A program made the position numbers and the translations under genes. From an uncultured Lachnospiraceae bacterium (lineage in GTDB: Bacteria; Bacillota; Clostridia; Lachnospirales; Lachnospiraceae): a DNA stretch of 43,826 nucleotides. Below, piece after piece: positions 1-9,935 of the stretch. The stretch spans positions 1 through 43,826 of the forward strand of contig CAMOZZ010000004.1 of NCBI GenBank assembly GCA_946631165.1, in the 5' to 3' direction. Position 1 is the stretch's first letter. Every line of letters starts with the position of its first letter. The notes under the pieces were generated by a model, which was given only the letters and a program-made list of their open reading frames with translations, made no database searches and was not told where the DNA came from.

Positions 1-187
1 CCGGCCCATCATCTTTCTCCGCCGGCACAGGGTCCTCAGATTGCTTCGATTACGGGACGAAATATCTGCACTCCTCCGGTCAAACAAAGGACGTGTTTGC
101 CCTCCGTCGGCAATTTCGCCCGAATCTGTCGCTCTTCACACACAGTCCCGGCGGAGAAAGCCTGCTGCGCCTTACTCATCTGACAGT

Positions 188-1189
188 TCAACAGATCCTG
201 GGAAGCTGGTCTCCGGCCAGCTTATTCGCGATCCGGCCGGTCCCGAGTGCCGTCCGGATCACCAGCGTACCGGGGTGTGCGGATGTCACTTCTCCGATCG
301 TCACCGCGCTTTCCCCTTCCGGGAAGTTCCGCAATATCTCCAGTGCCCGTTCCTCCGCCTCCGGCGCCGTCACGCAGATCATCCTGCCCTCACACGCCAG
401 ATACAGCGGATCCAGTCCCAGTATGTCACACACAGTGCTCACTGCCGGTCTTACCGGGATCGCATCTTCCTTCAGTTCGATCCCGCATTCCGAATCTTCA
501 ATAAATTCGTTCAGTGTGGTCGCCAGTCCGCCCCTGGTCGGATCCCTCATGACTCTGAGATCCTTTCCCAGTCCGCCGAGCGCCAGCGCCATCCTTTTTA
601 ACGGTGCGCAGTCGCTCTTCACGTCCGCTTCCACGAGATTTGCATTCCGTGCGAGCATAATAGCCGTTCCGTGGTCTCCGACCGGTCCGGAAACGATGAT
701 CTTGTCTCCGGCTCTGAGATTCTTTACGGAAAGGCCGGGGGTCTTCAGCACGCCCACGCCGGTGGTATTGATATAGATCCCGTCGCCGCGGCCGCGTTCG
801 ACGACCTTCGTATCGCCCGTCACGACCATTACCCCGGCTTCCTCAGCGGTTCTCTGAATCGAATCCAGGATCCTTTTTACATCCGCGAACGGAAATCCTT
901 CTTCCAGGATGCAGGCCAGGCTCAGATACTTTATCTCTCCGCCTGCCATGCTGACGTCATTTACGGTGCCGCACACGGAAAGCTTTCCGATATCACCGCC
1001 CGGAAAGAATACCGGACTTACCACGAAGCTGTCCGTAGACATGACAATTTTGTCCGCTCCGTCGACCACGGCGCCGTCCGACAGCTCGTTCAGCGCTTCA
1101 TTGGAGAACAGCGGCACGATCATTTCAGAAATGAGCTTTGCTGTCTTTCCGCCGCCGCTGCCGTAGTCGAGCGTTACAAATTCTTCCAT
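188..1189 (-). CDS. hypE: Hydrogenase expression/formation protein HypE
   Basis: ORF 333 aa; N-terminal LDYGSGGGKTAKLI, AIR-synthase-like body, C-terminal PRIC motif typical of HypE; follows hypD by 2 nt. Confidence 0.95.
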   Translation of the reverse strand: MEEFVTLDYGSGGGKTAKLISEMIVPLFSNEALNELSDGAVVDGADKIVMSTDSFVVSPVFFPGGDIGKLSVCGTVNDVSMAGGEIKYLSLACILEEGFPFADVKRILDSIQRTAEEAGVMVVTGDTKVVERGRGDGIYINTTGVGVLKTPGLSVKNLRAGDKIIVSGPVGDHGTAIMLARNANLVEADVKSDCAPLKRMALALGGLGKDLRVMRDPTRGGLATTLNEFIEDSECGIELKEDAIPVRPAVSTVCDILGLDPLYLACEGRMICVTAPEAEERALEILRNFPEGESAVTIGEVTSAHPGTLVIRTALGTGRIANKLAGDQLPRIC

Positions 1190-1191
1190 AT

Positions 1192-2217
1192 TTAAATGAT
1201 CCCTCTGTATTTATATGCCGCCGCGCATGCTCCCTCGGAGGACACCATGCACGGTCCTTCCGGCTCTTCCGGCACGCACACTTTTCCGAAAAGCGGACAT
1301 TCCTTCGGATCGAGCTTTCCTCTGATCACGTCGCCGCATCTGCATCCGGGCCTCTCGCGGGACATTCCGGAACTGACCGCAAATCTGCGTTCCGCGTCGA
1401 ATTTTGCGAACGCCTCCCTTATCCCGAGTCCGCTCTCCGGGATCTCTCCGAGCCCTCTCCAGAGGTCTGTCCTCTTTTCAAAGACTCTTTCGATCTCTTC
1501 TCTCGCGACCGGATTTCCCTCCGGTCTGACAACGGAAGTATATTCATTCTGCAGGATCGCCGTCCCGTCTTTGATCTGCCGGATCAGCATCGCGATCCCT
1601 TTCAGGATATCGGCTGTTTCAAATCCCGTGATCACGCCCGGAAAGCCGAGTTCTTCAAAGAACTTCATTCCCTCTTCGCCGATGATCACGGCCACATGGC
1701 CCGGACAGATGAATCCGTCGATATTGAAGGCCGGATCCGCCGCCAGTGCCCTGACCGACGGTTCCAGCAGCTTCAGCATGGAAAGAACGCTGAAGTTCTC
1801 AAGTCCCGCATCCTGCGCCGCCGCAATGGCCGACGCCGTTCCCGGCGCCGATGTCTCGAAGCCGACGCCCAGGAAGACCACCTGTTTATCCGGATTCTCC
1901 GCTGCAGTCTGTACGGCATCCATCGGAGAATAAACGATCCGCACATCCGCTCCTGCAGCTTTTCTTGCTGCCAGATTGTCGCCCCGCCTGCTGCCGGGCA
2001 CCCGGATCATATCGCCGTAGGTAGTCAGGATCATATCCGGAAGATCTGTCAGCGCCAGCGCTTTATCGATCGTCTCCTGCGCAGTCACGCACACCGGGCA
2101 TCCCGGTCCCGAGAGCAGCTTCACGAAAGGCGGGAGCATGCCCTTGATGCCGGCTTTCGCGATCGCCATTGTATGCGATCCGCACACTTCCATCAGACGG
2201 ATGACTTTCTCAGCCAT
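1192..2217 (-). CDS. hypD: Hydrogenase formation protein HypD
   Basis: MAEKVIRLMEVCGSHTMAIAKAGI..., GPGCPVCVT, and Cys-rich C-terminus are HypD signatures; start placed at 2217, overlapping the hypC end by 8 nt, rather than the ORF-track start at 2301. Confidence 0.95.
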   Translation of the reverse strand: MAEKVIRLMEVCGSHTMAIAKAGIKGMLPPFVKLLSGPGCPVCVTAQETIDKALALTDLPDMILTTYGDMIRVPGSRRGDNLAARKAAGADVRIVYSPMDAVQTAAENPDKQVVFLGVGFETSAPGTASAIAAAQDAGLENFSVLSMLKLLEPSVRALAADPAFNIDGFICPGHVAVIIGEEGMKFFEELGFPGVITGFETADILKGIAMLIRQIKDGTAILQNEYTSVVRPEGNPVAREEIERVFEKRTDLWRGLGEIPESGLGIREAFAKFDAERRFAVSSGMSRERPGCRCGDVIRGKLDPKECPLFGKVCVPEEPEGPCMVSSEGACAAAYKYRGII

Positions 2218-2434
2218 AAAGCGCCTCCTGCAGTTCCCGGAAGGCTTCCAGATCCGCCTGCGCCTGTTCGTCGCTGATCTTTTCGATCGCAAATCCTGCA
2301 TGGACCATCACATTGTCGCCGACCTTCGGATCCTTCAGCAGATTGATCTTTATGCGGCGTCTCACGCCGTCTCTCTCCGCGACTGCTTCATCTCCGTCTA
2401 TGGTTTCTATCTTAAGCGGTACCGCCAGACACAT
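2210..2434 (-). CDS. hypC: Hydrogenase assembly chaperone HypC/HupF
   Basis: 74 aa starting MCLAVPLKI, the conserved HypC N-terminus. Confidence 0.95.
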   Translation of the reverse strand: MCLAVPLKIETIDGDEAVAERDGVRRRIKINLLKDPKVGDNVMVHAGFAIEKISDEQAQADLEAFRELQEALYG

Positions 2435-2490
2435 ATCACGTTCTCCGATCTGCCGCGCCGGACGCGGCCGCTGCAGCAGGATACCGCAGC

Positions 2491-4797
2491 TTATCTTTTC
2501 TCTCTCATCCGCCTCCCGGCGATCATCAGCTGACCGAGGCTGATGCCTTCATCATTTGTGCTTACCCTGTGATGATGGTAAACCGTAAGACCTTCCGCCC
2601 GCAGCGCCTCTGTCACGGCCTTCAGCAGATACATATTCTGGAAGGTCCCGCCCGACAGAACGACCGCATCCAGGCCGGTCTTTCTTCTTATATAAATACA
2701 CTGGTCCGCAGCAACTGCTGTCAGTGTGTTCATGAACTTTGCCGCGCATAACGAAACCGGTATATCTGCGAGAATATCCGAAGCAAGTCCCCGGATCATC
2801 GGTCTCCAGTCGAATCTTCTTACGCCGTTTTCGTCTTCGTAAAAACCTGCCTCATACTCCGTCATACAGCCTTCTCCCGCTGCTGCTTCCAGCAGGATCG
2901 CGCCTTCCCCTTCATAATCCGCCGACCGGCAGATTCCCAGGATCGCGCTCACGCCGTCGAACAGCCTTCCCATGCCGGAAGACGGCGGACAGTTCACATC
3001 CGCGGCAAGCATTTTCCGGACGGTGCCGGCCCCTGTTTCAGGCACGGCCGCATCTTCCGTGATCCGGTTCCTGACCGCTTCACAAATTCCTTCATCACCG
3101 TCCTGTGCAAAAGCATCCTCCAGCAGTGACAGTCCAACGCGCCAGATCTCCTTTATGGCTTTGTCGCCGCCGGGCAGCTTCACCGGTCTGATGCTTCCAT
3201 GCCGTTCATAGCCGGCAGCATCGCCGGCCAGGAATTCTCCTCCCCAGACAGTGCCGTCTTCTCCAAGCCCGGTGCCGTCCCAGATGATCCCGATCACGGG
3301 ATCTGTCAGGTCATTATCTGTCATGCAGGACACCATATGCGCGTGATGGTGCTGCACCCTGACAAGCGGGATCCCTTCCGCTGCGCTGCGTTCTTCCGCG
3401 TACACAGAAGACAGATAATCCGGATGCAGATCGCATGCGATCACTTCGGGCTTAATGGAAAAAAGTTTTTCAAAGTGCACGATCTGCTGCCTGAAATTCT
3501 CATACGATTCAATATTTTTCAGATCGCCGATATGCTGGGAAGGGAACACATGCTCCTTCTTGCTCAGTGAAAATGTCGCTTTCTGCTCGGCGCCGCAGGC
3601 CAGCATCATCGGTACGGGGCTCTCCAGCGTGACCGGATAGGGAGCATATCCTCTCGACCTTCTCATGAAATAGCCGCCGCCCTCCGGCCACATTACCGAA
3701 TCATCGCATCTTACTTCGATCTCCCGGTCGTGCATCAGAAAACCGTCGCAGATGCCGGACAGTTCCGTCAGGGCTTCTTCATTTTTATAGATGACAGGCC
3801 TGTCGGAAAGGTTCGCGCTGGTCATCACAAGCGTTTTTATCTCTTCCGAAAACAGCAGGAAATGCACCGGGGTATACGGGAGCATGATCCCGATCCTGTC
3901 ATTCTCACTGATATGGGAGAAGGATGCTTTCTCTCTTTTCCGCAGCAGCACGATCGGTCTGGCAGGGGATGAAAGCAGCTGCTCCTCTTCTTCGGACAGC
4001 AGGCAGATCTTCCTGACCGCCACAGTGTCCGCACACATCAGTGCAAAAGGTCTCCGGTCTCTCTTCTTCCTCTCTCTGAGAATATGCGAAAAAGCCGGGG
4101 TATCTGCCCGGCAGGCAAGATGAAATCCTCCAAGACCCTTTACTGCAATGATTTTTCCTTTCCGGAGCGCCTCCAGGGCAGCCCCGGCTGGTTCATCGTA
4201 TATACAGCTGCCGTCTGCATTCCGGTAATAAAGCCGGGGCCCGCATGCCGGGCAGCAGTCGGGCTGTGCATGGTACCTTCTGTCCTCTATATCCGTGTAC
4301 TCGTTTTCGCACGCCGGGCACATGACAAACGGTGCCATGGTCGTACTCTTCCTGTCATACGGAACATTTTTTATGATCGTGAATCTCGGCCCGCAGTTCG
4401 TACAGTTTATAAACGGATAACGATACCGACGGTCTGACGGATCCGACAATTCTTTCAGGCAGTCATCACACGTGCAGATATCCGGAGAGATCAGCGTATC
4501 GGCTTCCTCTCCCGCAAACGAAGGGATAATTTCAAAATCCGAAAACCCACAGGGCTCATATTCATCTGCGTGAATTTTTTCGATCACGGCAAGCGGCGGT
4601 TTCCGGATACGCAGATCTCTGATAAAAGCAGATACATTATCCGTTTCTCCTTCAACCTTCAGTTCCGCACCAAACGAAGTATTTCTGATCCATCCCTTAA
4701 TTTCGTAAGCTTTTACCTGCCTGTGAATAAAAGGACGAAAGCCGACGCCCTGCACGATCCCTCTGATCTTAATATGAAACCCGGTCAATGATATCAT
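2491..4797 (-). CDS. hypF: Carbamoyltransferase HypF
   Basis: 768 aa; acylphosphatase-like IRGIVQGVGFRPFIHR, paired CxxC zinc fingers (CDDC, CTNCGPRFT, CPAC, CCPACGPR), YrdC-like and Kae1-like regions. Confidence 0.95.
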   Translation of the reverse strand: MISLTGFHIKIRGIVQGVGFRPFIHRQVKAYEIKGWIRNTSFGAELKVEGETDNVSAFIRDLRIRKPPLAVIEKIHADEYEPCGFSDFEIIPSFAGEEADTLISPDICTCDDCLKELSDPSDRRYRYPFINCTNCGPRFTIIKNVPYDRKSTTMAPFVMCPACENEYTDIEDRRYHAQPDCCPACGPRLYYRNADGSCIYDEPAGAALEALRKGKIIAVKGLGGFHLACRADTPAFSHILRERKKRDRRPFALMCADTVAVRKICLLSEEEEQLLSSPARPIVLLRKREKASFSHISENDRIGIMLPYTPVHFLLFSEEIKTLVMTSANLSDRPVIYKNEEALTELSGICDGFLMHDREIEVRCDDSVMWPEGGGYFMRRSRGYAPYPVTLESPVPMMLACGAEQKATFSLSKKEHVFPSQHIGDLKNIESYENFRQQIVHFEKLFSIKPEVIACDLHPDYLSSVYAEERSAAEGIPLVRVQHHHAHMVSCMTDNDLTDPVIGIIWDGTGLGEDGTVWGGEFLAGDAAGYERHGSIRPVKLPGGDKAIKEIWRVGLSLLEDAFAQDGDEGICEAVRNRITEDAAVPETGAGTVRKMLAADVNCPPSSGMGRLFDGVSAILGICRSADYEGEGAILLEAAAGEGCMTEYEAGFYEDENGVRRFDWRPMIRGLASDILADIPVSLCAAKFMNTLTAVAADQCIYIRRKTGLDAVVLSGGTFQNMYLLKAVTEALRAEGLTVYHHHRVSTNDEGISLGQLMIAGRRMREKR

Positions 4798-5068
4798 GAA
4801 CCCCCGTCGTTTTTTTTGAGATTCTAAGCTAGTATATCATTGATTCCGTAAAAAATAAACTGTGATTTTGCAGATTTTCTATATTTTTAGTTCAGCGTTT
4901 GTGACAATTATTTCACATTAGTGAACTTTTCTCGTTAAGAGATTCACATTTTCAAACGTCCCGTTTCCATCAGACGATGCATTTTCATCCGTAAGCAACT
5001 TCTATTTTTAAAGTCAGGTTAAGGTTTTTGTGCTATGATAAAGAAAATCCAAAATCAGGGGACGAATT

Positions 5069-5743
5069 ATGAGACTGCTGCTTGCTGAGGACGAGCGTTC
5101 GCTCTCCCGCGCTCTCTGCGCGATACTTACCAAAAACAATTACACGGTCGACGCTGCTTATGACGGCGAAGAAGCGCTGGATTATCTTGCCGTCGGCGAA
5201 TATGACGGGATCATTCTTGACATCATGATGCCGAAGCTGGACGGACTGTCGGTCTTAAAAAAGATCCGTTCGCAGGGCAGTCTGGTGCCCGTACTCCTTC
5301 TGACGGCAAAATCCGAAATTGACGACAAGGTCGACGGACTGGATGCCGGCGCGAACGATTACCTCACCAAGCCCTTCGCCGCGAAGGAGCTGCTGGCGCG
5401 CCTCCGCGCCATGCTCCGCGTACAGCATCAGGCGCCGGAGAACAGGCTGACGTTCGGGAATATCACGTTGGATCTGGGAACTTACGAACTCTCTTCCGCA
5501 TCCGGCAGCTGCAAACTTGCCGGGAAGGAATTCCAGATGTTCGAGATGCTGATCTCGAACCCGAAGCATCTGATCTCCACAGAACATTTCATGGACAAGA
5601 TCTGGGGATATGATTCCGATGCGGAGCTTTCCGTCGTATGGGTATATATCTCTAATTTAAGGAAGAAACTGACCGCGCTGAATGCCGATATCCGGATCAA
5701 AGCCACCCGCGGATCCGGATATTCCCTGGAGATGAAAGAATAA
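5069..5743 (+). CDS. OmpR/PhoB-family response regulator transcription factor
   Basis: MRLLLAEDERSLSRAL..., DGIILDIMMPKLDG phosphoacceptor region, C-terminal winged helix (VVWVYISNLRKKL). Confidence 0.95.
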   Translation: MRLLLAEDERSLSRALCAILTKNNYTVDAAYDGEEALDYLAVGEYDGIILDIMMPKLDGLSVLKKIRSQGSLVPVLLLTAKSEIDDKVDGLDAGANDYLTKPFAAKELLARLRAMLRVQHQAPENRLTFGNITLDLGTYELSSASGSCKLAGKEFQMFEMLISNPKHLISTEHFMDKIWGYDSDAELSVVWVYISNLRKKLTALNADIRIKATRGSGYSLEMKE

Positions 5744-5756
5744 CGGAGGAACTGTC

Positions 5757-7130
5757 ATGAAAATGATACGGCGGCTGCGTTTCCGCATGATCACCGTTTC
5801 CATGCTGGCGCTGGCGATCGTGCTTGCCGTGATCATCGGCGCGGCGAATATAATGAACTACCGGCAGATGGTAACAGAAGCTGACGAAATCACGGCTCTC
5901 CTTGCCGAGAACGGCGGCAGCTTTCCCGAAGCCGGCTCTTTCGCGCGTCTGAATGATGCCGCCGGAAAGCATGCCCCGAAAAATAACGGGACGCTCACCG
6001 TACCGGACGGCGGCAATACCGGCAGCGAATCATCGCCGGAAGGCGGCATGAATAAAAGCAGCGGATCCCCCGGCCGCAGATACGGACGCGGCAATACTTT
6101 TTCCGCGGAAACACCTTTTGAATCCAGATTTTTCACCGTCACGGTAAATAACGAAGGTACCTGCACCGGGACCGGGCTGGACAAGATCGCTTCAGTCGAC
6201 AGCAGTACAGCGGAGGCGTATGCCGAAGCAGTCCTTTCCGCCGGAAAAGAGAGAGGGTTTATCGACAGCTACCGCTATTTAGTCGATGAACGTACGGACG
6301 ACATACTCGTTATTTTCCTGGACCGCAGCAGATCGCTCGCGACCGTAAAACGGTTTCTTTTTACATCCATCATCATTGCGCTCGGCGGACTTCTTGCCGT
6401 CTTTCTCCTGATCCTGCTCTTCTCCGGACGGATCATCCGTCCCTTTGTCGACAATTACGAAAAACAGCGGCGTTTTATTACAGATGCCGGCCACGAGCTC
6501 AAGACGCCGCTCGCCATTATCAACGCCGACGCCGAGGTCCTGGAGATGGAACAGGAGGACGGCGAGAACGAGTGGATCGCGGATATCAGGAAACAGACCG
6601 CGCGCCTGTCAGAGCTTACGGCAGAGCTGATCGCCCTCTCCCGCATGGAAGAGGATTCCGCCGCTTCGTTCATCATGGCAGATTTTCCCGTCTCGGAAAT
6701 GGCTGCCGAGGCTGCCGATTCCTATAACGGACCGGCGCTGTCGCGCGGATTTGACTTTACGACAGACATCCGGCCCTCCCTGATGCTTCACGGAGACGAG
6801 CGGGCCGTCGGGCAGCTGATCGGCATCCTCATGGACAATGCACTCAAGTATACGAACGAAGGCGGTTCCATAAAGTTTTCCCTGACAAGAGCCGGAAAAT
6901 ATATCCGCCTCGCCGTTTTCAACACCTGTGACAGCATCGACCGTGCATCGCTTCCTCATCTGTTCGACCGTTTCTACAGAACAGACAGCTCCAGGAACAG
7001 CGGCACCGGCGGATACGGCATCGGCCTCTCCATCGCACAGGCGATCGTTTCCGCGCACAAAGGGAAGATCAGTGCGGAAACGTCTGACGGACACTCCCTT
7101 ACGGTAACGGCACTGTTTCCGCTGAAATGA
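5757..7130 (+). CDS. Sensor histidine kinase
   Basis: Two TM segments, DAGHELKTPLAIINADAEVLE H-box, N/G1/G2 boxes (DNALKYT, GGYGIGLSIAQAIV); 13 nt downstream of the response regulator. Confidence 0.95.
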   Translation: MKMIRRLRFRMITVSMLALAIVLAVIIGAANIMNYRQMVTEADEITALLAENGGSFPEAGSFARLNDAAGKHAPKNNGTLTVPDGGNTGSESSPEGGMNKSSGSPGRRYGRGNTFSAETPFESRFFTVTVNNEGTCTGTGLDKIASVDSSTAEAYAEAVLSAGKERGFIDSYRYLVDERTDDILVIFLDRSRSLATVKRFLFTSIIIALGGLLAVFLLILLFSGRIIRPFVDNYEKQRRFITDAGHELKTPLAIINADAEVLEMEQEDGENEWIADIRKQTARLSELTAELIALSRMEEDSAASFIMADFPVSEMAAEAADSYNGPALSRGFDFTTDIRPSLMLHGDERAVGQLIGILMDNALKYTNEGGSIKFSLTRAGKYIRLAVFNTCDSIDRASLPHLFDRFYRTDSSRNSGTGGYGIGLSIAQAIVSAHKGKISAETSDGHSLTVTALFPLK

Positions 7131-7193
7131 TACTGTCACGGTTTCCCGCTCCGTTCAGGACGCATTCCGGCGTTTCTCTCTCCCCTGCTGTTA

Positions 7194-7218
7194 AGACCGG
7201 TTCATCCGGTCTTTTTTT
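7194..7218 (+). terminator. Rho-independent terminator of the two-component operon
   Basis: agaccgg-ttcat-ccggtct followed by ttttttt. Confidence 0.8.
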
Positions 7219-7488
7219 GTCTTCGTCTCTTTCTGCGTTGACAGAATCCGTCGTTTAACATTGTCGGTTTTCTGAATTTCCTCTCAGCATTGCTGCTGTT
7301 GAAACTGTTTTTGATTTATTTCAGAAAATATTCACTTCTTTTATGTTATCAGAATCTGTCCGGAGGAATCAACAATCTGTTTATATTTCTCTACATATTG
7401 TTTACTTCTGTTCACTTTTTCCGTTTATTTGTTAAACTATTTCAGAAAGCTTTGTTGAATCCCCCCTCAGATCTATTCGGAGAAAGAC

Positions 7489-7872
7489 ATGAATCTGGCA
7501 GATACGATCAAATATTACAGACTGCAGGCCGGTCTCACACAGAAGGATCTTGCGGATTACCTGGCCCTGACGCCCGGAGCGATAAGCAATTACGAGAAAG
7601 GGACCCGGATGCCTGACAACCGTATCATGAAGGATCTCTCCGAGGCCCTGCACGTCCCTTTAAATGTACTGATTGATGCCAGTATCCAGCAGGAAGAAGG
7701 CTTCCATGAAGACGGGCTGTCTGAAAAGGAGTACGCCTCCTCGCCCAAACAGCTGGAGAAGGAATGCATGGACACTTTCCGCAGGCTTGACGTGAACAAC
7801 AAACGTACAGGCCTGAACAACCTGAAAAGGCTTCTGCAGAAACAGACGGAAAAGGAATCCGGTCAGACATGA
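7489..7872 (+). CDS. XRE-family helix-turn-helix transcriptional regulator
   Basis: IKYYRLQAGLTQKDLADYLALTPGAISNYEKGTRMPDN HTH motif. Confidence 0.85.
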   Translation: MNLADTIKYYRLQAGLTQKDLADYLALTPGAISNYEKGTRMPDNRIMKDLSEALHVPLNVLIDASIQQEEGFHEDGLSEKEYASSPKQLEKECMDTFRRLDVNNKRTGLNNLKRLLQKQTEKESGQT

Positions 7873-8037
7873 CAGAGGCTGTTCTGTCATCGCCGTCTGT
7901 ATAAACCTCCTCAGAAACAGACATTTTCACTGCACTGAAGTATGAAAAAACTGTGAATATCCTTGCAATGATCCGGATCAGGGTGTAGCATATAGTCCAC
8001 GAAACCGGCTGATAAAAGTTCCCTGAAAGGATCGGAA

Positions 8038-9189
8038 ATGTCTATCATTTATACCTATCTCGGACCTGCCCAAAGCGCTGTCATGGTCTTTCCGCTGCTG
8101 GCGCTTGCGCTCACCGTCCCCTATATCCTTTATGAATACCGCCGCTACGGGGCGATCCCGCTCCTGCGGACTGTTCTTATATACTTTTTTATCCTGTATC
8201 TGATCAATGCCTATTTTCAGGTGATCCTTCCGCTGCCTTCGCGCGAAGAGGTCGCTTCTTCCGCCGTCCCTGCCATGCAGATGAAGCCCGGGAATTTCCT
8301 GCGGATGATCAGACGCACGGCGGATCTTGATATTTCCGGCAGACGTGAGCTGCTGGCGTTTCTTAAGAACCCCTTCGTCTACCAGTCGATCCTGAACGCC
8401 GTACTGCTGTTCCCGCTCGGCGTGTATCTCCATTATTATTACCGGCGCGGCTTCATTCTGTCGGCGCTCATCGTTTTTGCCGTATCATTGTTCTTCGAAT
8501 TCACACAGTATTCCGGCCTGTACGGGTATTATGCGCACGCTTACAGGACCTTTGATGTAGACGATATCATCCTGAATACCGCTGGCGGCGTCGCCGGCTG
8601 GATCCTCTCCCCGGTCATCTGTTTCGTGCTTCCCGCAAGGGATGCGATCGACGAAGCCGCTTATGAAAGAGGGGAACGCATTCCCTTCTTCCGGCGGTTC
8701 CTGGCCTTCGCGGTCGATTTCAGCCTGATCTGTCTCGTATCGTGGGGCATTTCGATGATCCTCCCGGACAATGTTTTCGGCCTTGTCGCCGGGCTCATCA
8801 TAAGCATCGCGCTGCTGACAGCGTATCTCACCTTTATGCCGCTGCTCACGAACGGGTATACCGTGGGGAAATGGCTCTTCCGCCTTCAGCTCGTATCGGA
8901 ACGCAGAGGCCGGCGGGTCGAACCGGCGCTCTCCCAATATCTGATCCGGGCACTGTTCGTCAGCGTGCTGATCGCGCATATTCCCGTGTATTATATGATG
9001 TGCGAGCACATGAAGCAGCTCACCTATAATACCGCGTTCAATTTCTGGAGCGGATTCGAAAATCTGCTTTATATCGTCAGCTTCGCGCTTGTGGTGGACG
9101 TACTGGCAAGAATGATGCTGGATAAGAAAATCTTCTTCTATGAAATAATAAGCGGCATTCATAACGAAAGCCGTGTTGTCAGAAAATAA
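8038..9189 (+). CDS. VanZ-family membrane protein with C-terminal RDD-like domain
   Basis: 383 aa multi-TM; VanZ-like FEFTQYSGLYGYYAHAYRTFDVDDIILNTAGGVAGW, then RDD-like RFLAFAVDFSLICLVSW...YTVGKWLFRLQLV. Confidence 0.8.
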   Translation: MSIIYTYLGPAQSAVMVFPLLALALTVPYILYEYRRYGAIPLLRTVLIYFFILYLINAYFQVILPLPSREEVASSAVPAMQMKPGNFLRMIRRTADLDISGRRELLAFLKNPFVYQSILNAVLLFPLGVYLHYYYRRGFILSALIVFAVSLFFEFTQYSGLYGYYAHAYRTFDVDDIILNTAGGVAGWILSPVICFVLPARDAIDEAAYERGERIPFFRRFLAFAVDFSLICLVSWGISMILPDNVFGLVAGLIISIALLTAYLTFMPLLTNGYTVGKWLFRLQLVSERRGRRVEPALSQYLIRALFVSVLIAHIPVYYMMCEHMKQLTYNTAFNFWSGFENLLYIVSFALVVDVLARMMLDKKIFFYEIISGIHNESRVVRK

Positions 9190-9241
9190 AAAACGCGGAG
9201 GTCAAACGGGCACCTGTTTCCGTTCGACCTCCGTGTTTTTT
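9188..9241. terminator. Bidirectional rho-independent terminator between convergent genes
   Basis: aaaaacgcggaggtcaaacgg ... ccgttcgacctccgtgttttt, long stem with A- and T-tracts on either side. Confidence 0.85.
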
Positions 9242-9720
9242 CAATGTCTTCTCGCAGCGAACACCCTGATCTCCTCCGCCGCTTCTTCCTTATTCTTAAG
9301 CGGGTTTTTAAGGCTGAGGGTCCCCAGCACCGTATTCCCCTGCAGTGCATCCGTAAGTTTCCCGAACGCGCCTTCGGCATTGCCGGAAGCAGAGCACCCG
9401 ATCAGATAGACGCTCTTGCCGCGGAATGGCTTCTGCTTCAGGAAAGCGCCCACTGCCGGCGGATAGGTGCCGGCCCAGACAGGAAAGGCGATCACGATCT
9501 CATAATAATCCTGCGGATCGGCAGCTACGGGCCAGAGTCCCGGGTCAGTCCCTCTCAGCGCAGCTGCGCCGCCTTTTAAGAATTTCCCGAACCCGCTTGC
9601 CTTCGGCTCCTTCTTCACTTTAAGCCTTTCGACATCCATATCGATATGTTTCATGAGTTCTTCCGCCGCGAAAGCGGAATTGCCGTTCAGGCTGTAATAG
9701 ACCATCAGCGTATCTTTCAT
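9241..9720 (-). CDS. Flavodoxin-family protein
   Basis: MKDTLMVYYSLNGNSAFAAEELM... flavodoxin N-terminus, YEIVIAFPVWAGTYPPAVGAFL; start trimmed from the ORF-track 9915 to 9720. Confidence 0.8.
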   Translation of the reverse strand: MKDTLMVYYSLNGNSAFAAEELMKHIDMDVERLKVKKEPKASGFGKFLKGGAAALRGTDPGLWPVAADPQDYYEIVIAFPVWAGTYPPAVGAFLKQKPFRGKSVYLIGCSASGNAEGAFGKLTDALQGNTVLGTLSLKNPLKNKEEAAEEIRVFAARRH

Positions 9721-9834
9721 TCCCGCCACCTCATTTCTGTCATGCTTATGACCTGACTTTACAACATTCTTTTCCCGATTGCAATATCCCCCGGACAGCT
9801 TTCCCGCGAACAGAAAAAAAGCTGTCCTTTGTGC

Positions 9835-9863
9835 TTGACATATACCCCACAGGGGTATATAAT
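9835..9863 (+). promoter_or_regulatory. Sigma-A type promoter of the copper operon (TTGACA-17-TATAAT)
   Basis: TTGACA at 9835-9840, TATAAT at 9858-9863, exactly 17-bp spacer. Confidence 0.85.
9840..9860. promoter_or_regulatory. CsoR-type operator 1
   Basis: Perfect inverted repeat atatacccc-aca-ggggtatat within the promoter spacer, immediately upstream of csoR. Confidence 0.8.
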
Positions 9864-9876
9864 CATCATTGTCTAA

Positions 9877-9893
9877 ATACCCCCACGGGGTAT
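9877..9893. promoter_or_regulatory. CsoR-type operator 2
   Basis: atacccc-cac-ggggtat, same half sites as operator 1; centres about 35 bp apart. Confidence 0.7.
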
Positions 9894-9935
9894 CTATCAC
9901 TGAAAACATGACCATCTACAGTACGGAGGTATGCA

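Noticed and set aside
41-776. Plus-strand ORFs 41-601 and 93-776
   Set aside because: Antisense to hypE, which has clear family motifs.
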